A DNA stretch of 64,000 nt from the NCBI GenBank assembly GCA_035235625.1, contig CP141140.1:19178685-19242684 (forward strand), in the 5' to 3' direction. The notes under the pieces were generated by a model. The model was not told the origin of the DNA. It ran no database searches and was given only the letters and a program-made list of their open reading frames with translations. The translations under genes and the position numbers were made by a program. Source of the stretch: Saururus chinensis (Eukaryota > Streptophyta > Magnoliopsida > Piperales > Saururaceae). This document shows, piece after piece, positions 9,980 to 21,822 of this stretch; position 1 is the stretch's first letter, and the number at the start of each line of letters is the position of its first letter.

Positions 9980-12150
9980 TGTATTTGTCGACCTACATTT
10001 TCACGACAGAGGAAGAATTTACGGTGAGACTGAGAGTCCGTGGCAGCAGACCCTGGATAGCAAGGGGCTGCCTCTTAGAATCAAAACCAGGAGGCACGAG
10101 CCTTATGTATCAAAGAACTTGAATTCTTCATCATCAGAAGCCTCGGTGGCTTTTTGTAGCACATTCCGGTATTCTCATATTCTTTCTGATTACTTGTTCA
10201 AGAGACGTTCATGGTTGAAGTTAAGGGTTGTTGTGTCTTTGATCGGCTGGACGTGATCTTCACTGATCATCTCAATCTCTCGCTCTACCTTCTTCTATTT
10301 TCCATCACTCTGGCTGGTCCATCTTCCTCTGCCTACTTGTGCCTCTCTCTTTCCTTCTTCCTGCATCTACTACAGTATACGTAACCCCCCCCCCCCCTTC
10401 CTCTTCTCTTATACTGGGCAATCAATGTAGGACAGTCGGAGTATTTTCTGGATATGTAATATTTTACCCCCAACAGCGAACTGCCTCAAATTCCACCTCT
10501 TCTTCCAACTGCTTTAGCCTTCACACCTCTTTAAGTTCTTCTCCAACGTCATTCTGGTAAACATGATAACCCTTCTAGGATCTACTACCATCAGAAAGTT
10601 GAAGCGGCTGCAATAAGCGGTAAGCTTCTTTATTATATATGTAGTAGTTTGAGCTTAGACTTGTCTAGCTTGACTTTTTTCATGACCTAAAGCTAGGTGA
10701 CTAACAATAAGAAGCTGCCACAGACATCACCCAGGAATAGTAAAAGAGAAACTTGAGAACTGGATCCAACTCACCCAGAACTGGATCCAACACTTCCTTA
10801 TGTTTCTCCTTCCACATGGCCACTGGTCATGCTATCTGATCATAAAAAACTGGTAAGGAAAATATTTCTCTGAGCCTAGGCGTGGATATTCTTCCTATCG
10901 AACAAGACTAACGCTATATTAGGATCATCAACCACCATTAATTGCTGATACTCCCATGTGAAAGTTGCCATCGGTTAGTGAGTCTTCTCTTTCCGTTCCT
11001 TTAAACCGCTGCCCGTGTCAAGATCGAAAACAACTCGTCAGTTATCAGATTCGTCATGATCACGAGAAAAAACACTCTCAAGCACTTTGCAATTTGCATG
11101 CTTACGCCATGTTTACATTAACTGAAGTTGATAACTTAATGGCACTTGTTTTGGAGGCCTAGTCATTATCTTCACTACCTAATCAGACAATTTTTATCTT
11201 CGTCACAGGTAGTGTATCTAGGTCACAATTGTGTCACTACAAAAGGTACACGAGACCCATTGATCTAGTAGTTGGGACTAATTGTTTTTGTCTGCAGAAT
11301 AGTAGGTTTGGGAGCTCAGCTATTGAGAATAAGACACGATCTAATTTATCGAGCGGCCGCACTGGTGCCATGACGTCACCTAATTAACTTGAGTATGGTG
11401 TCGAGTGCTGAACCCTAAGTTATTGAGTGATAACTGATAATGCTTGGAGTCATGGAAGTTAGACGCATGATTTATGAAGCCTATATGGGCTTGTGGCCTT
11501 TGTTCTCAACATAACATCCTCGCACAGTATTCAGTGGCCGTATCTGAAAATCATCTTGCATGATTCTTTGCTTACCCTTTCAGTTCCAGCCAAGAAACAG
11601 TTAAACTAGTTCATGTAAATAAAGACACTATTCTTCAATATTGCATTAAGTGTTGCATACGAGGTGGGTGTTCAGCATTTAATTATTCAAGGGTGAAACG
11701 GAAATAGGCATTAGTACTAAAGAGTGGATCCATTTTAAAGAAAAATTGTCATGTAAGGGTAATTTCAACATTTGAGGCTAAGTTTCAACATGATGAAAAA
11801 GGTGATCATATGCTTCGAAAAAAGAATTGAATGTTGTAAATTTAGCTGAAGAAAAGACCTATAGCATTCTGTATGATGTGCACTGTATATAAAAGAAAAT
11901 GCGAGGTTACATCGCCATTCTTCTTGCCAGTAACTCTAGACAGGTTTCGTTACAGCATTTCAGCATGTGATATCCAGCCCTACATATGGATGACGTTATA
12001 GTAAACACAGCGTTACAAAATCCGACGTACAGAAGACATTTTTATATCCTGTCCATTACCCTGCCAAATTTGCATCATCATGAAGTAAATCATTCCATAA
12101 CCTGGACTTACTTGGATCACTTTCACAACGTTGGCGTTGTAGAGTTCGGG
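9980..12150. other. Intergenic stretch between copia and CFL1-like gene
   Basis: An open frame on the plus strand (9921-10256, overlapping the LTR end) contains compositionally protein-like sequence right of the LTR (for example RIYGETESPWQQ), but I recognise no family. A C-run occurs at 10386-10398. The rest shows no gene, RNA or transposon terminus that I can support. Confidence 0.35.
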
Positions 12151-12875
12151 TCAATCTTTACAACAAAGAAGGCTTAGGTTGGGCTTAAACAGGTCGAGTG
12201 TGTCCTGAACTGGAGGGTGCAAAAACTTGCAATTTGGACAGGATGGAGAAGACTTGCAGAGCATGACCAACATGTGACATCGCATGCACACGGCTGCCAC
12301 CATCTCCTCTTGGCCCTCCTCGTTCTCCTCCTCCTCCTCTATCAGAGATACCCATGACAGAGACCTTGAATGGCCACTCGATGATCGTCCAAAATTCTTT
12401 GACACGTTGGATTCGTTAGGGAGGTTGAGCTTAAGATCAAGGCTCATGGGAGGACTCTGCCTTGGATCCCTACTGGTTTTCTTCTGTGCCCGGGTTTCAT
12501 AGAAGTGAACCTGGTCAGTCTGCATGGTGGAAGTCGATATAAAACCTGTTAGCCTATATCCCATGAATAGAATAGTAGAAGCCATTTAAGTATCTAGACA
12601 TACGGTAGAGTAGAAAAGAAACTTGAAGGATAATAGAGATTTACATGGAGATGTAAGCACTGTTGCCATTCTATGGGTAAGGGTGTCCAGAGGTGGAGGC
12701 TAACATCAACAGTTTCATGACCTCCAGAATCCTCTCTTTGGTGTTTGGTTCCTGCAGGTCTATCATCTCCTCCTCCTTGTTGCTCCCACTTCCTCTTGTT
12801 CAAGTAGGAGAGATTATCTTGCTTGTACACTACCTTCCTCTCAGGTGGAGAGAAGGAACTCTGGAAGGAGACCAT
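12151..12875 (-). CDS. CFL1-like: CFL1-like WW-domain/EAR-motif repressor protein
   Basis: The gene has two exons on the minus strand: 12645-12875 (77 codons) and 12151-12519 (122 codons plus stop). The 125-bp intron has GT (after CAT) and CAG boundaries in phase 0, giving 199 aa. The start MVSFQSSF is the family's usual N-terminus. A WW-like module spans the splice: TPLPIEWQQCL (residues about 64-74), then DQVHFYETRAQKKTSRDPR (79-97). An EAR-type repression motif LDLKLNL follows at 104-110. An acidic run (about 138-149) precedes a zinc-ribbon-like pair, CMRC (155-158) and CPNC (171-174), with HMLVML between them. This layout matches CURLY FLAG LEAF 1 and related GIR1-like plant proteins, which act in the nucleus with HD-ZIP IV factors in cuticle and epidermis control. 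That role is known for the family and inferred here. Expression is not shown. Confidence 0.86.
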
Positions 12876-14680
12876 GGCTTTGAACCTGAGCTTTCTCTCT
12901 CAATTATTAGCTAGAGAAATTTGGACGATAGAGGAGCAGTTGATTCATAAATTGAAGGATTTATGTGGCTTTTATAGATCCAAATTTGCCGCTGGTACAA
13001 GAATCTAATAGAGCAACTTCATAAAGAGACTCATGGACCCCATCTTGTGCACCTAGCTCCAATCCAGTCCACGCCTGTGTAAATAGTTTAAATGCCGGAT
13101 AGCGTGCTTCTCCCAACTCTGGTTGGCCCCACCTCATTGCATGGGTGATTCAATGGTTAAATGCAAGGGCTTTGAAGTGTGTAACATCCTCCCCACACCC
13201 AGTTCAAAAACCTGTTATGGATTTCCTCCAACCAAGGCAAGGCAAAGCATGTGAAGAGAAAGCAGGAGTTATGATTTGTGATGACTTGAATGAGAGAGAC
13301 AACATAAGGAGTTGAAGAGAAAATGAAATCATTAATGAGAGTCCGTATACAGTTGGAGGAAGCTTGAATGCCATCGCTCTTCCATTACTCCGATTTCCTA
13401 ATCAGGGTCACCCCAAGAACTCAACTTTAAATCTCGAAGCACCCTCCCAAGTCCCAACTCAAAAACAGCCCCAACCTGGTGTCGAGAAATAGAGGAATAT
13501 TCCACGAACTTTTTACGAAAATGTTTTTCTGATCAACTCCTGAAAAGCCTCGTGACCTACAACAGGGCTCCAACTATGATACATAAAAGGGCAGATGTAT
13601 ATTCACGGCCAGTTGCCTTCTATCTTTCATGTTTTGGAGTTCTATCTATCATGTTTTGGAGCCCTACGTGACACGGTCACAAGACTTTGGTCACCGTGTC
13701 CAGTTAGGCTAGACGCGTCCATCTTTCTACCAATATTAAAATTTAAAAATTCCAAGATCATCAATCAAGCAGATTTTCTACAAAATTAATTTGATAACAT
13801 CGCATTAAATGTGGTCTTCTATAGATAAGAGAGTCATGCATGGATATAGATACTAGACTTACCATGTCCTATTTAAAAAGGGAAAAATGAAAGGAACAAT
13901 TGAGCGTTGCACCCATGGCAAGTTCGGGACTAGGACAGAAATGCAGCGTAACAAGAAGCGATGGAGATATCTTGAGGGGGGTCAAGAGAGGTAGAGGGAC
14001 CAACACAGACAATTAAGGCAGTTCATAAGGTTGGAGGAAGTGATTGTGTAGTGGGGTTGTAGGGCTTCAAGTCTACCTGCCTCAATTAAATCTCTTTGAA
14101 TTCACATTAATGCTGAATTTAAGGCCTGCCTCCTCTACGAACCCATCACTCTCCCCACCGGTTTCTGTTGAATGCCAGTTTTTCTAATTGAAGCTTTTCT
14201 ACTTCCCTGCAGGGCAATCCCATTGAAGCCTCTCTACCTCCCCATGCATAAATGTCAAGAGCTACTTCCAGCTCCATCTGAATTCAGATACAACCGATCA
14301 CTGTTGTGTACTTGGGGGAAGCATTTGGATTACAAGTATTTTTTAAGATAATAATATACCCATACCATCGTTGGTACACCAAGTTCATGCAATTTTATTT
14401 TTTAAATGCAAGTTGCTGGAAAGAGAAGGATAGTAGGTCCTACAAGGGCCTGTATTAATTTGTGTTGGGCCTCACCACCATCATAAGCACCATCTTGAGT
14501 CAGAGCAGTTGGGATAATTAACTAACGCTTAACACTTTTAAATAGAGGGTGGTCACAACAGGTCAAATGACGACGAGGCATGGCGTTCCTTATCGAAAAC
14601 ATAGTATTTTATTCAAAAATATTTTCCCTCAATTCTATATTTTCCCTCTTAAAGACGATGATTTTTGAAGGATTTTCTAT
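12876..14680. other. Upstream region of CFL1-like gene and intergenic DNA
   Basis: The first few hundred bases should hold the promoter and 5' leader of the minus-strand CFL1-like gene, but I could not place a TATA box with confidence. At 13141-13230 a sequence with AGTTCAAAAACC resembles a degenerate tRNA-type B-box and might be a SINE scrap. No coding region was seen. Confidence 0.35.
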
Positions 14681-14689
14681 CTCCAACAA

Positions 14690-15065
14690 TGTTTTTATTC
14701 GAATTTTTAGTGAGTTGTAATTAATTAAAAAATTCATTTGATGAGTTTTTGTAATGAAGTAATAGAGCGCTGAAAGATGAGTATAATAGGCCTTAAAACA
14801 TGCAGTTCTAATCGGGCACCGGGGCCAAAAATTACGGTCTCAAAAAATATGTCATGTGGGCAAGATCTATTTAGAAAGTACGAAAAAACCCTCATGTAGA
14901 ATCTAGTTTTATAGAGCTCGTCGATACAAGTTAATCGGTACCAAGAACATATTAGACAAAGTTCAAGAGAGAAAGTTACGTGCGTTTAAAGTTTTTAGAA
15001 TTTTTTTTAAAAATAAAATAATATTTATTACATCAGCTGGCATCAGCATGCTGACGCTAGCTGAC
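14690..15065 (+). repeat. Gypsy LTR fragment (same family as 19009-19970)
   Basis: This stretch aligns with about 19060-19400. Shared blocks include GAATCTAGTTTT near the middle, AGAAAGTTACG followed by GCGTTTAAAGTTTTTAGA, and a shared GGCTGGCATCA. It lacks the LTR start seen at 19009. The alignment fades where the CACTA-like element begins at about 15070. Confidence 0.7.
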
Positions 15066-15264
15066 GCATGTCGAAGCGACATTCTGTGTTGTGCATTGAT
15101 ATTAGCTACAATTATTTACAAGTGTCGCTATTAGCTTTTTAAAAAAAATTATTTAATAAATAAATATTAAAAAATTAAAAACTTATTAAATATAATATAT
15201 TTTATTCAATATTTACTATTTGTATATATAATAAACAAATATTAAATTTTTAATAAAAGGTAGT

Positions 15265-15563
15265 GAAAGAGAGAGAGGAGGGAGAGAGGGGAGAGAGAAA
15301 GAGAAAGAGTGGGGAGGAAGAGAGAGAGAGAGAGAGGAGAGAAAGGAAGAGAGAGAAGGGAGAGAGAGGAGAGAAAGGAAGAGAGAGAGAAGGGAAAGAA
15401 AGGAAGGAAGAGAGAGAGGTGAAGGGATAGAGAGGAAGGAAGAGAGAGAGAGAGAGAGAGAGATGAAGGGAGAGAAAGAGAGACGAAGGGAGAGAGGGAG
15501 GGAGAGAGGGAGGAGAGAGGAGGGAGAGAGAGGAAAAGAGAGAGAGGGGAGGGGAGAGAGAGG
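15265..15563. repeat. (GA)n-rich low-complexity tract
   Basis: About 300 bp of imperfect GAGAGA/GGGAGA repeats. The long open frame read from it on the opposite strand (Ser/Leu/Pro only) is an artefact of composition. Confidence 0.95.
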
Positions 15564-15797
15564 ATTAAAATTGATATTATAAATTATTTTTAACAATTTT
15601 AAAAAATAAATAAAAATATATATTAGCTACGCATATACGTATGCGTCGCTTATAACTTTGGGTAGTAGCGATGCATACTACTTTCATAGTTTATTGGCAA
15701 CACGTACACATATGCGTCGCTACTACAATAAGTTAGTAGCAATGCATATGGTATGCGTCGCTACTAGAAATTTTTTTATTTTAAAAAAATATAAATT

Positions 15798-15970
15798 AAA
15801 AGAGATAGAGAGAGAGTGAGGAGAGAGGAGGGACAAAAGGGAGAGAGAGAGATGAAGGGAGAGAGAGAGGGAGGATTGGAGGGGGAGAGAGAGAGAGAGA
15901 GGAAGGGAGAGAGAGGGGGGGATTGGAGGGGGAGAGGGGAGAGAGAGGAAGAGAGGAGAGGGAGAGAGAG
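15798..15970. repeat. Second (GA)n-rich tract
   Basis: This tract has imperfect GAGAGAGG repeats like those at 15265-15563, with CACTA-type subterminal motifs between the two. The pair may be a duplication within the element. Confidence 0.9.
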
Positions 15971-16204
15971 AAAAAAAAATTTAACCATATGCATCGCAAA
16001 TACATATTTTTTTAACCCGCGCGGGCAAAAATTTTGCCCCCGCGTTGCGGAAATGTTAACTGCGGGGACAATTTTTTCTCTCGTGGTTTGGTTATATACC
16101 CCCCTCTCTCTCCTCTGGCTTCGCCACCCACCGCTGCCCTCCTCCGCCATCTCCGCCGTCGTCCGCCAGTCCAAGCCCCCCACCTCAACCCCCTTCCTTC
16201 CCCT

Positions 16205-16540
16205 CCCTCTCTATTCACATAGAGGGACGGCCTCCCCCTTCCCCTAGTTCCCCTCTCCCACCCCCGCCGCCGCTGTCCCTCCTCCCCCAGTCCCCCACAC
16301 TTCCCCCTCCTTCCCTCTATGTTTACAGAGAGGGGAAGGAGAGAGGGGCGAGGAACGGCGAGAGAGGGGGAGCGGGAGGGAGGGGGCCCTCCCCCATCCA
16401 CAACCCCCCTAGTCCCCCTCCCCCACCAGGACCTGCCTCCCTCTCTGCTTACATAGAGGGGAAGGAGGGGGGGAGTGGCCTCCTCCCATTCACAACACCT
16501 TACTCCCTCCCCTCTTTGTTACAGAGAAAAGGGGGTTGGG
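16205..16540. repeat. Four short hairpin-like units in the GC/CT-rich core
   Basis: A unit of the form CCCTCTCT..TTACA.AGAGGGG recurs near 16208, 16313, 16440 and 16512, each a small inverted repeat around TTCACA/TTTACA/TTACAT. They sit in a CT/GA-skewed block inside the CACTA-like element. The function is unknown. Confidence 0.6.
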
Positions 16541-17211
16541 GACAAGGAGAGAGGAGGGGGGTAGGTTTCGGCGCCCATTTGGAATCTGGCCACCTCCCTC
16601 TTCCCCGCCAGGCCGGCCACCGGCGGGCTTTTTTTAAAAAAATTAGTTTTTAGCAACACATATCATTATGCGTCACTAATAATATTTTAAAAAATATATA
16701 TTTTTATAGTAGCGACGCTTATCAAATGCCACTAATAACTTTTCATTAGTGACGCATATCATCATGCCTTGCTAATAATATTTTTTTTATTTTTTAAAAA
16801 TATATTATTGAACATTACCAAAGCAGAATTTAGCATCGTTAATAAGATATATTAGCAACACTTATAATGATGTGTCTCTAATAAGTTTTTTTTCACATAT
16901 TATTAAATTATTAGCAACACATAATTTTTTTATATATTATTAAATTATTAGTGACGCATAATTATGTGTCGCTACTAACCACTTATTAACGACATATAGA
17001 TCTATGCATCGCTAATAATTTAATATTATTGAAGCTTAATTACGTGTCACAAATGTTAGACTATTAGCGACGCTTTGAGTTAATCGTTGCTAATGAGCAA
17101 TAGCAACAACGGTTTTACTGACGCATGTGGTGACGCTTTTTATACGTCGCTCATAACTATTAGCAACGGTTACAGTTAAAAGCGTCACTAATAGTCAATT
17201 TTGTTGTAGTG

Positions 17212-18370
17212 GTGAAAATGAACGAGATCAAAAGACTCAAAAAGCATTTTGACAAGTAAAAATATGGACACACATCACATTCACACATTTTAGATAAAAG
17301 GTTTATCATATAAGAATATTAAACAAAAACAAAAAAAAGTAAAAATTTGCAAAATTATGTAGATTTTTTATCTGCGATCAATCGGAGTTGAAATGAGATC
17401 AATTGGAAAAAAAATTGTATTTTGGTAATCTAGTTGTTCACCAATCAATCATGAGACTATAGCATTCAATCATTTCAGTTTATGAAATCACGTATTGTAG
17501 CTATTATTGTAGCGACTAATCAATTAGTCAATGCATTGTTTCTTGAATTAACCTATTTTCGAGTAGAAATTGATTCTTATTCAAGATCTAGCACTTAAAC
17601 CGACAGTCTTCTCTATATAAAGGGTATTTTAGACATGAGAAAAAGTAGGGAAGTATTGTTAAGGTAGGAATATCAAGACTAGAGTCAAAGAATAAGAGGA
17701 ACTTGTTGTGGAGGCTAGAAGAAAACAAAGACAAAACAAGTAGAAAGAAAAGTTTCAAGGCTTGAGGAGAGAAGCCTAGAAGCTAGCAACAAAAAGGATT
17801 TCTTGGAGATTAAAACAAAGGGTTTTTGGGTTAGAGTCTAAATAAAGGTTAGTAGTTTGCTTGTGTATTGATTTAGTCGATGATCGACAACTGTGATTTT
17901 TTTACCTTAGTTTGGGTTTTTTACATAAAAAATCATTGTGTGATCTTGCATACTTTGTGGTTTACTTATTTAAAAGATTTATCATAGGTTGAGATCATAT
18001 TACGTTTGTGTGTAGTATTTTGTTTCCCCTATATTAGAAAATCCTATGCAACGAGGCCAAATCTAGTAGTCTTTATCTTTCTAAGATAATCGGACTAGGA
18101 GCAATGTAGTGATTCGTTAAGCCATCTAGATGGATATTAAACTCTCAAGTGGTAGCTGAGGATTTTAATTAAAATTTGCTTTTAAATTATACTATCTATC
18201 TATTTTTGCATGATAGTAAGTGTCAACCTTGCTTAAACTTGTTCATTCTTCCAATAGGTTAGAAAGTCTAGCTCTCTAGCCTAAGCTTGGTCGGAAAGAT
18301 TTTTAACCACACTACTTTTGAAGTTGCTAAATTGTATGCATAAAATTTATCTTCCATGGTCAACTTTGCT
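17212..18370. other. Intergenic stretch, no gene recognised
   Basis: AT-rich DNA between the CACTA-like element and a copia fragment. Parts (17600-17900) are purine-rich and resemble LTR leader sequence, but no LTR boundary could be paired. No open frame has a recognisable domain. Confidence 0.35.
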
Positions 18371-18830
18371 ATGTTGTTTTGGTTCTTACTAGCCTAAGCT
18401 ATAGTGTCGCCATCAAACATTAAGACAAAACATGTTGTGGATTTTCTGTCTTTTGGGTCCCTAACATACTCAGAATTACTATACCCAACCAATAACAATT
18501 CTTCAACCTGATAGGTGAATTTCATACCCTTAGTTCCCCTGAGGTACCTAAAAACTCATTTCATTGCTTATAAGTGGGGCATACATAGGTTTGATTGGTA
18601 TCTACTCAAAAGACTTACAACATAACTCAAATCAGGTCAAATACAAGTCATGCATACATTAAACTACCAATAGCCTGTGTATAAGGCACTGACTTCATCT
18701 TGAGCCCATCCTCATTAGAAAATGATGCCTGACTTTTATATAAAAAAGTACCCTTATAGATAGGAGTATTGCTTTCTAATCAATCACACTAACGTATTTC
18801 AAGACATTTTCTATATATGATTTTTTAGAT
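18370..18830 (-). pseudogene. Ty1/copia RNase H fragment
   Basis: On the minus strand the sequence reads VFRYLRGTKGMKFTY, then VGYSNSEYVRD, DRKSTTCFV and a degraded ASKNQ. These are the conserved RT/RNase H junction and RNase H start of copia elements (consensus YLKGT, GYSDSDYAGD, RKSTSGY, WKSKKQ). Internal stops (before VFRYL and at the IAW position) show decay. No LTRs were found nearby, so it is a scrap. Confidence 0.85.
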
Positions 18831-19008
18831 ATACTAAGCAATATAGCTTTTTTATACCTAGGCTTTAGTTGGACCTAGGCTTAAGGCCCAACATGACTCT
18901 TCTAGGCAGGCTTTTCCTGTGATGTCTCATTCATGAGTTTGGTCGTGAGTCCATGAGCCCATTATTAGGCCATGCACTTCACTCATGGCCATGCTCATAG
19001 GAAAGCCG

Positions 19009-19965
19009 TGTAACGACCCAGATTCTAATTGATTTTTTGCCTCTTATAAGGCTAATATTCAAGTTTTTATCAAGTCTTAACTAATAAATATTTTTACTTG
19101 ATGAGTTTTATTAATGATGTGATAGTGGGCTAAAAGACAAGTGTAACGGGTTTTAAACCTATCGAATCAGACATCGAGGTTGAAAGTTACGACCTCATGA
19201 AGCATTCCTCATGGGCAAGACCCACTTAAAAAGTATATGATAATGTACCCATGTGGAATCTAGTTTTGTAGGGCACGTCAATACGAGCCTAGTATCAAGA
19301 ATGTGTGAATCGGAGTCGAGAAGAGAAAGTTACGCGTTTAAAGTTTTTAGATTTTAAAAAAGAAAAGAAAATATTATTTATTGCAATAGGCTGGCATCAA
19401 CTACATTAATGTGACACTTGATGACCACATAATGTGCATCCACTGAGCCTACACAGTTCAAGGCCCGCACGCGACTCTTAGTGTCGTTGCACCATGCAGC
19501 TGGCTGGCCCGCATAGCGCATGATGCGTGACATATTCAAACCGCCACAAATGGCTATAAATAGTCGTGTGAGGTTCAGTTTTTTTTAGTTTTTCTCTCTC
19601 CCACTTTTCAAACTTTATTTCTCTCGTTCCAAGTCATTTTAAGTCAAATTCAATCTGCTCCAGAGGTGTTCTTATCTAAATTGAGCATGTTGAACATTGT
19701 GGTGGGGTTATTTTTCCAGTTCAAAACCTCTAAATCCCAAAAATATGACATCTAAGTTCTTGGAGTCTGATGTATTATCTACATTCTCGTGCGGGGAGCA
19801 AAGTAGGGGGTTTTAACCTTTAAATTCATGCTATGCTCGTAGAATTTAACTCTTCTGAACTATTTTGTTTGGTCATGATTATTCGTTGTACTTTTTGGAA
19901 ATGAATATGATACCTATGAGAAATGATTGCATGCATTACATTATGTTTTGATTGCATGCTCTACC
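19009..19965 (+). repeat. Gypsy-type LTR fragment, plus orientation
   Basis: It begins TGTAACGACCCAG, a common start for long plant Ty3/gypsy LTRs, and has a good TATA box (19555-19563) followed by a CT-rich leader, as in LTR promoters. It breaks off at about 19965 against the RNase H end of a minus-strand gypsy element. It is therefore a truncated LTR facing that element. A second fragment of the same LTR family is at 14690-15065. Confidence 0.65.
19555..19563 (+). promoter_or_regulatory. Putative TATA box in plus-strand LTR
   Basis: TATAAATAG, about 545 bp after the LTR start and about 35 bp before a CTCTCTCCC stretch, is placed as expected for an LTR core promoter. Activity is not known. 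Confidence 0.5.
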
Positions 19966-21816
19966 ATGGTAATTCATAGTGGCTGATTTTCGACTCAAAG
20001 CATCGGCCACCATGTTAGCTTTGCTGGGATGATACAATATCGTGAAGTCATAATCCTTCAAGAATTCAAGCCACCTCATTTGCCTCAAATTAAGATCTCG
20101 CTGAGTGAATAAGTACCTCAAGCTCTTGTGATCAGTGAATACCTCAAACTTCTCACCATAGAGATAGTGCCGCCAAATCTTCAATGCAAAAACTACGGCC
20201 GCTAACTCCAGGTCATGAGTGGGGTAATTCCACTCGTGCACTCTAAGCTGTCGAGATGCATAAGCCACCACTCTCCCATGCTGCATGAGTACACAACCCA
20301 AGCCGTGAAGTGAAGCATCACTATAGACCACGAATCCACCACTCCCGGAAGGCAAAGTTAGAACTGGAGCTGAAGTTAGCCTCTTCTTTAACTCTTGGAA
20401 ACTCTCTTCACAAGCTGAGTTCCACTCAAACTTCTCATTCTTCCTTGTCAACTTAGTCATAGGGCTCGCAAGGCTAGAAAAACCCTCGATGAAACGGCAA
20501 TAGTACCCGGCAAGTCCGAGGAAGCTACGGACCTCCGATGCACTCTTCTGTTGCTCCCAATTCAACACGGCTTCAACTTTCGAGGGATCAACCGCCACAC
20601 CGTCTCTCAATATCACATGACCAAGGAAATGCACTTTCTTGAGCCAAAATTCACACTTGTCAAACTTTGCAAAGAGCTTATGCTCCTGTAAAGTTCGCAA
20701 GACAATCCTCAAATGCGCTTCATGCTCTTCCTCATCGGCCGAATAGAACAAAATATCATCCACGAATATAATCACAAACCGATCAAGATAAGGCCGAAAG
20801 ACTCAGTTCATCAAGTCCATAAATGAGGCAGGTGCATTAGTAAGACCAAAAGGCATAACTAAGAACTCAAAATGCCCATATCGGATACTGAAAGCCGTCT
20901 TTGCAACATCATCAGGACGGATCCGAAGTTGGTGATAACCCGATCTCAAATCGATCTTAGAGAAGACTTGTGCCTGCTGCAACTGATCAAACAAATTATC
21001 AATTCTAGGTAAAGGGTACTTGTTCTTGATGGTTACCTGATTAAGCATTCGGTAGTCGATACACAACTGCAGAGAACCATCCTTCTTCCGAACAAATAAG
21101 ACCGGCGCACCCCAAGGAGATACACTTGGCCTAATATACCCCTTATCCATAAGATCTTGCAGCTGAGCCTTAAGCTCTTTAAGTTCGGCTGGAGCCATAT
21201 GATAGGGAACCTTAGAAATAGGAGTAGTGTCTGGAATAAGGTCAATACAAAACTCTATCTCCCTCTCCGGTGGTAAACTCGCCAAGTCACTAGGGAAGAC
21301 ATCGAAAAATTCCACCACAACACGAACGGAATCTAAAAAAGGTAACTCCATATTCAACCCCGTAATACTAGCAAGGAAAGCTTCGCATCCACTATCAATC
21401 CCCTTCTTGGCCTTGGAGGAAGAGACCAAGAATTTGCTATTAGAACGCTTCACCCCTTGAAAGATAAAAGGTTTAGCTCCTGGCAACTCGAACTTCACAC
21501 ACCTCCTGCGACAGTCTACATGCACATGGAACTTGAACATCATATCCATGCCTAGGATCACATCAAAGTCAATCATCGGCAATATAATCAGATCCATATG
21601 TAGCACATGCCCACCGATCTCCATAGGAATCATCTCAACATACTTTTTCGCTCTAAGAGAGGATGAAGGTGTAGACACACGTAAAGGAACATGCAACAAC
21701 TTATAACAAGCATCCAACTTATTAGCAAATTGAGGAGACACAAAAGAATGAGAAGAACCGGTATCAAATAACACTCTAGCATAGTGGGAGGCAATGAGAA
21801 TCATACCTTCCACCAC
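19936..21816 (-). pseudogene. Gypsy protease, RT and RNase H, interrupted
   Basis: The protease part shows [12 protein letters not shown] (Asp-Thr-Gly active site) and [13 protein letters not shown] follows with [43 protein letters not shown] and [18 protein letters not shown] stop comes at about 20803, then [13 protein letters not shown] (catalytic VDD), and RNase H with [25 protein letters not shown] and [10 protein letters not shown]. After that the sequence leaves the family and runs about 14 codons into unrelated DNA. Apart from one stop, this is the best preserved retroelement coding sequence in the window. Confidence 0.9.
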
Positions 21817-21822
21817 CCCGAA

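Larger units (their letters stand above)
15070..17211. mobile_element. Non-autonomous CACTA-like DNA transposon
   Basis: The right end is TTGTTGTAGTG at 17201-17211, the reverse complement of the CACTACAACAA terminus typical of CACTA (En/Spm) elements. Both flanks of the core are packed with short subterminal motifs of the type TTAGCGACGCATA and its complement (for example 15630-15770 and 16650-17190), as expected for transposase binding sites. The interior is low-complexity GA/CT sequence and a GC-rich core (about 16015-16640). There is no transposase frame. The left terminus is not identifiable. It probably lies near 15070 or was lost at the junction with the gypsy LTR fragment. Confidence 0.75.

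Noticed and set aside
13141..13230. Possible tRNA-derived SINE
   Set aside because: There is a weak A-box and B-box resemblance, but no poly-A tail or target duplication could be found.
15216..16401. Several long open frames on both strands (for example 15216-15596, 15776-16183, 15816-16247, 16012-16401)
   Set aside because: They encode only Ser/Leu/Pro or Arg/Glu/Gly strings from GA/CT tracts and have no domain. They are composition artefacts inside the CACTA-like element.
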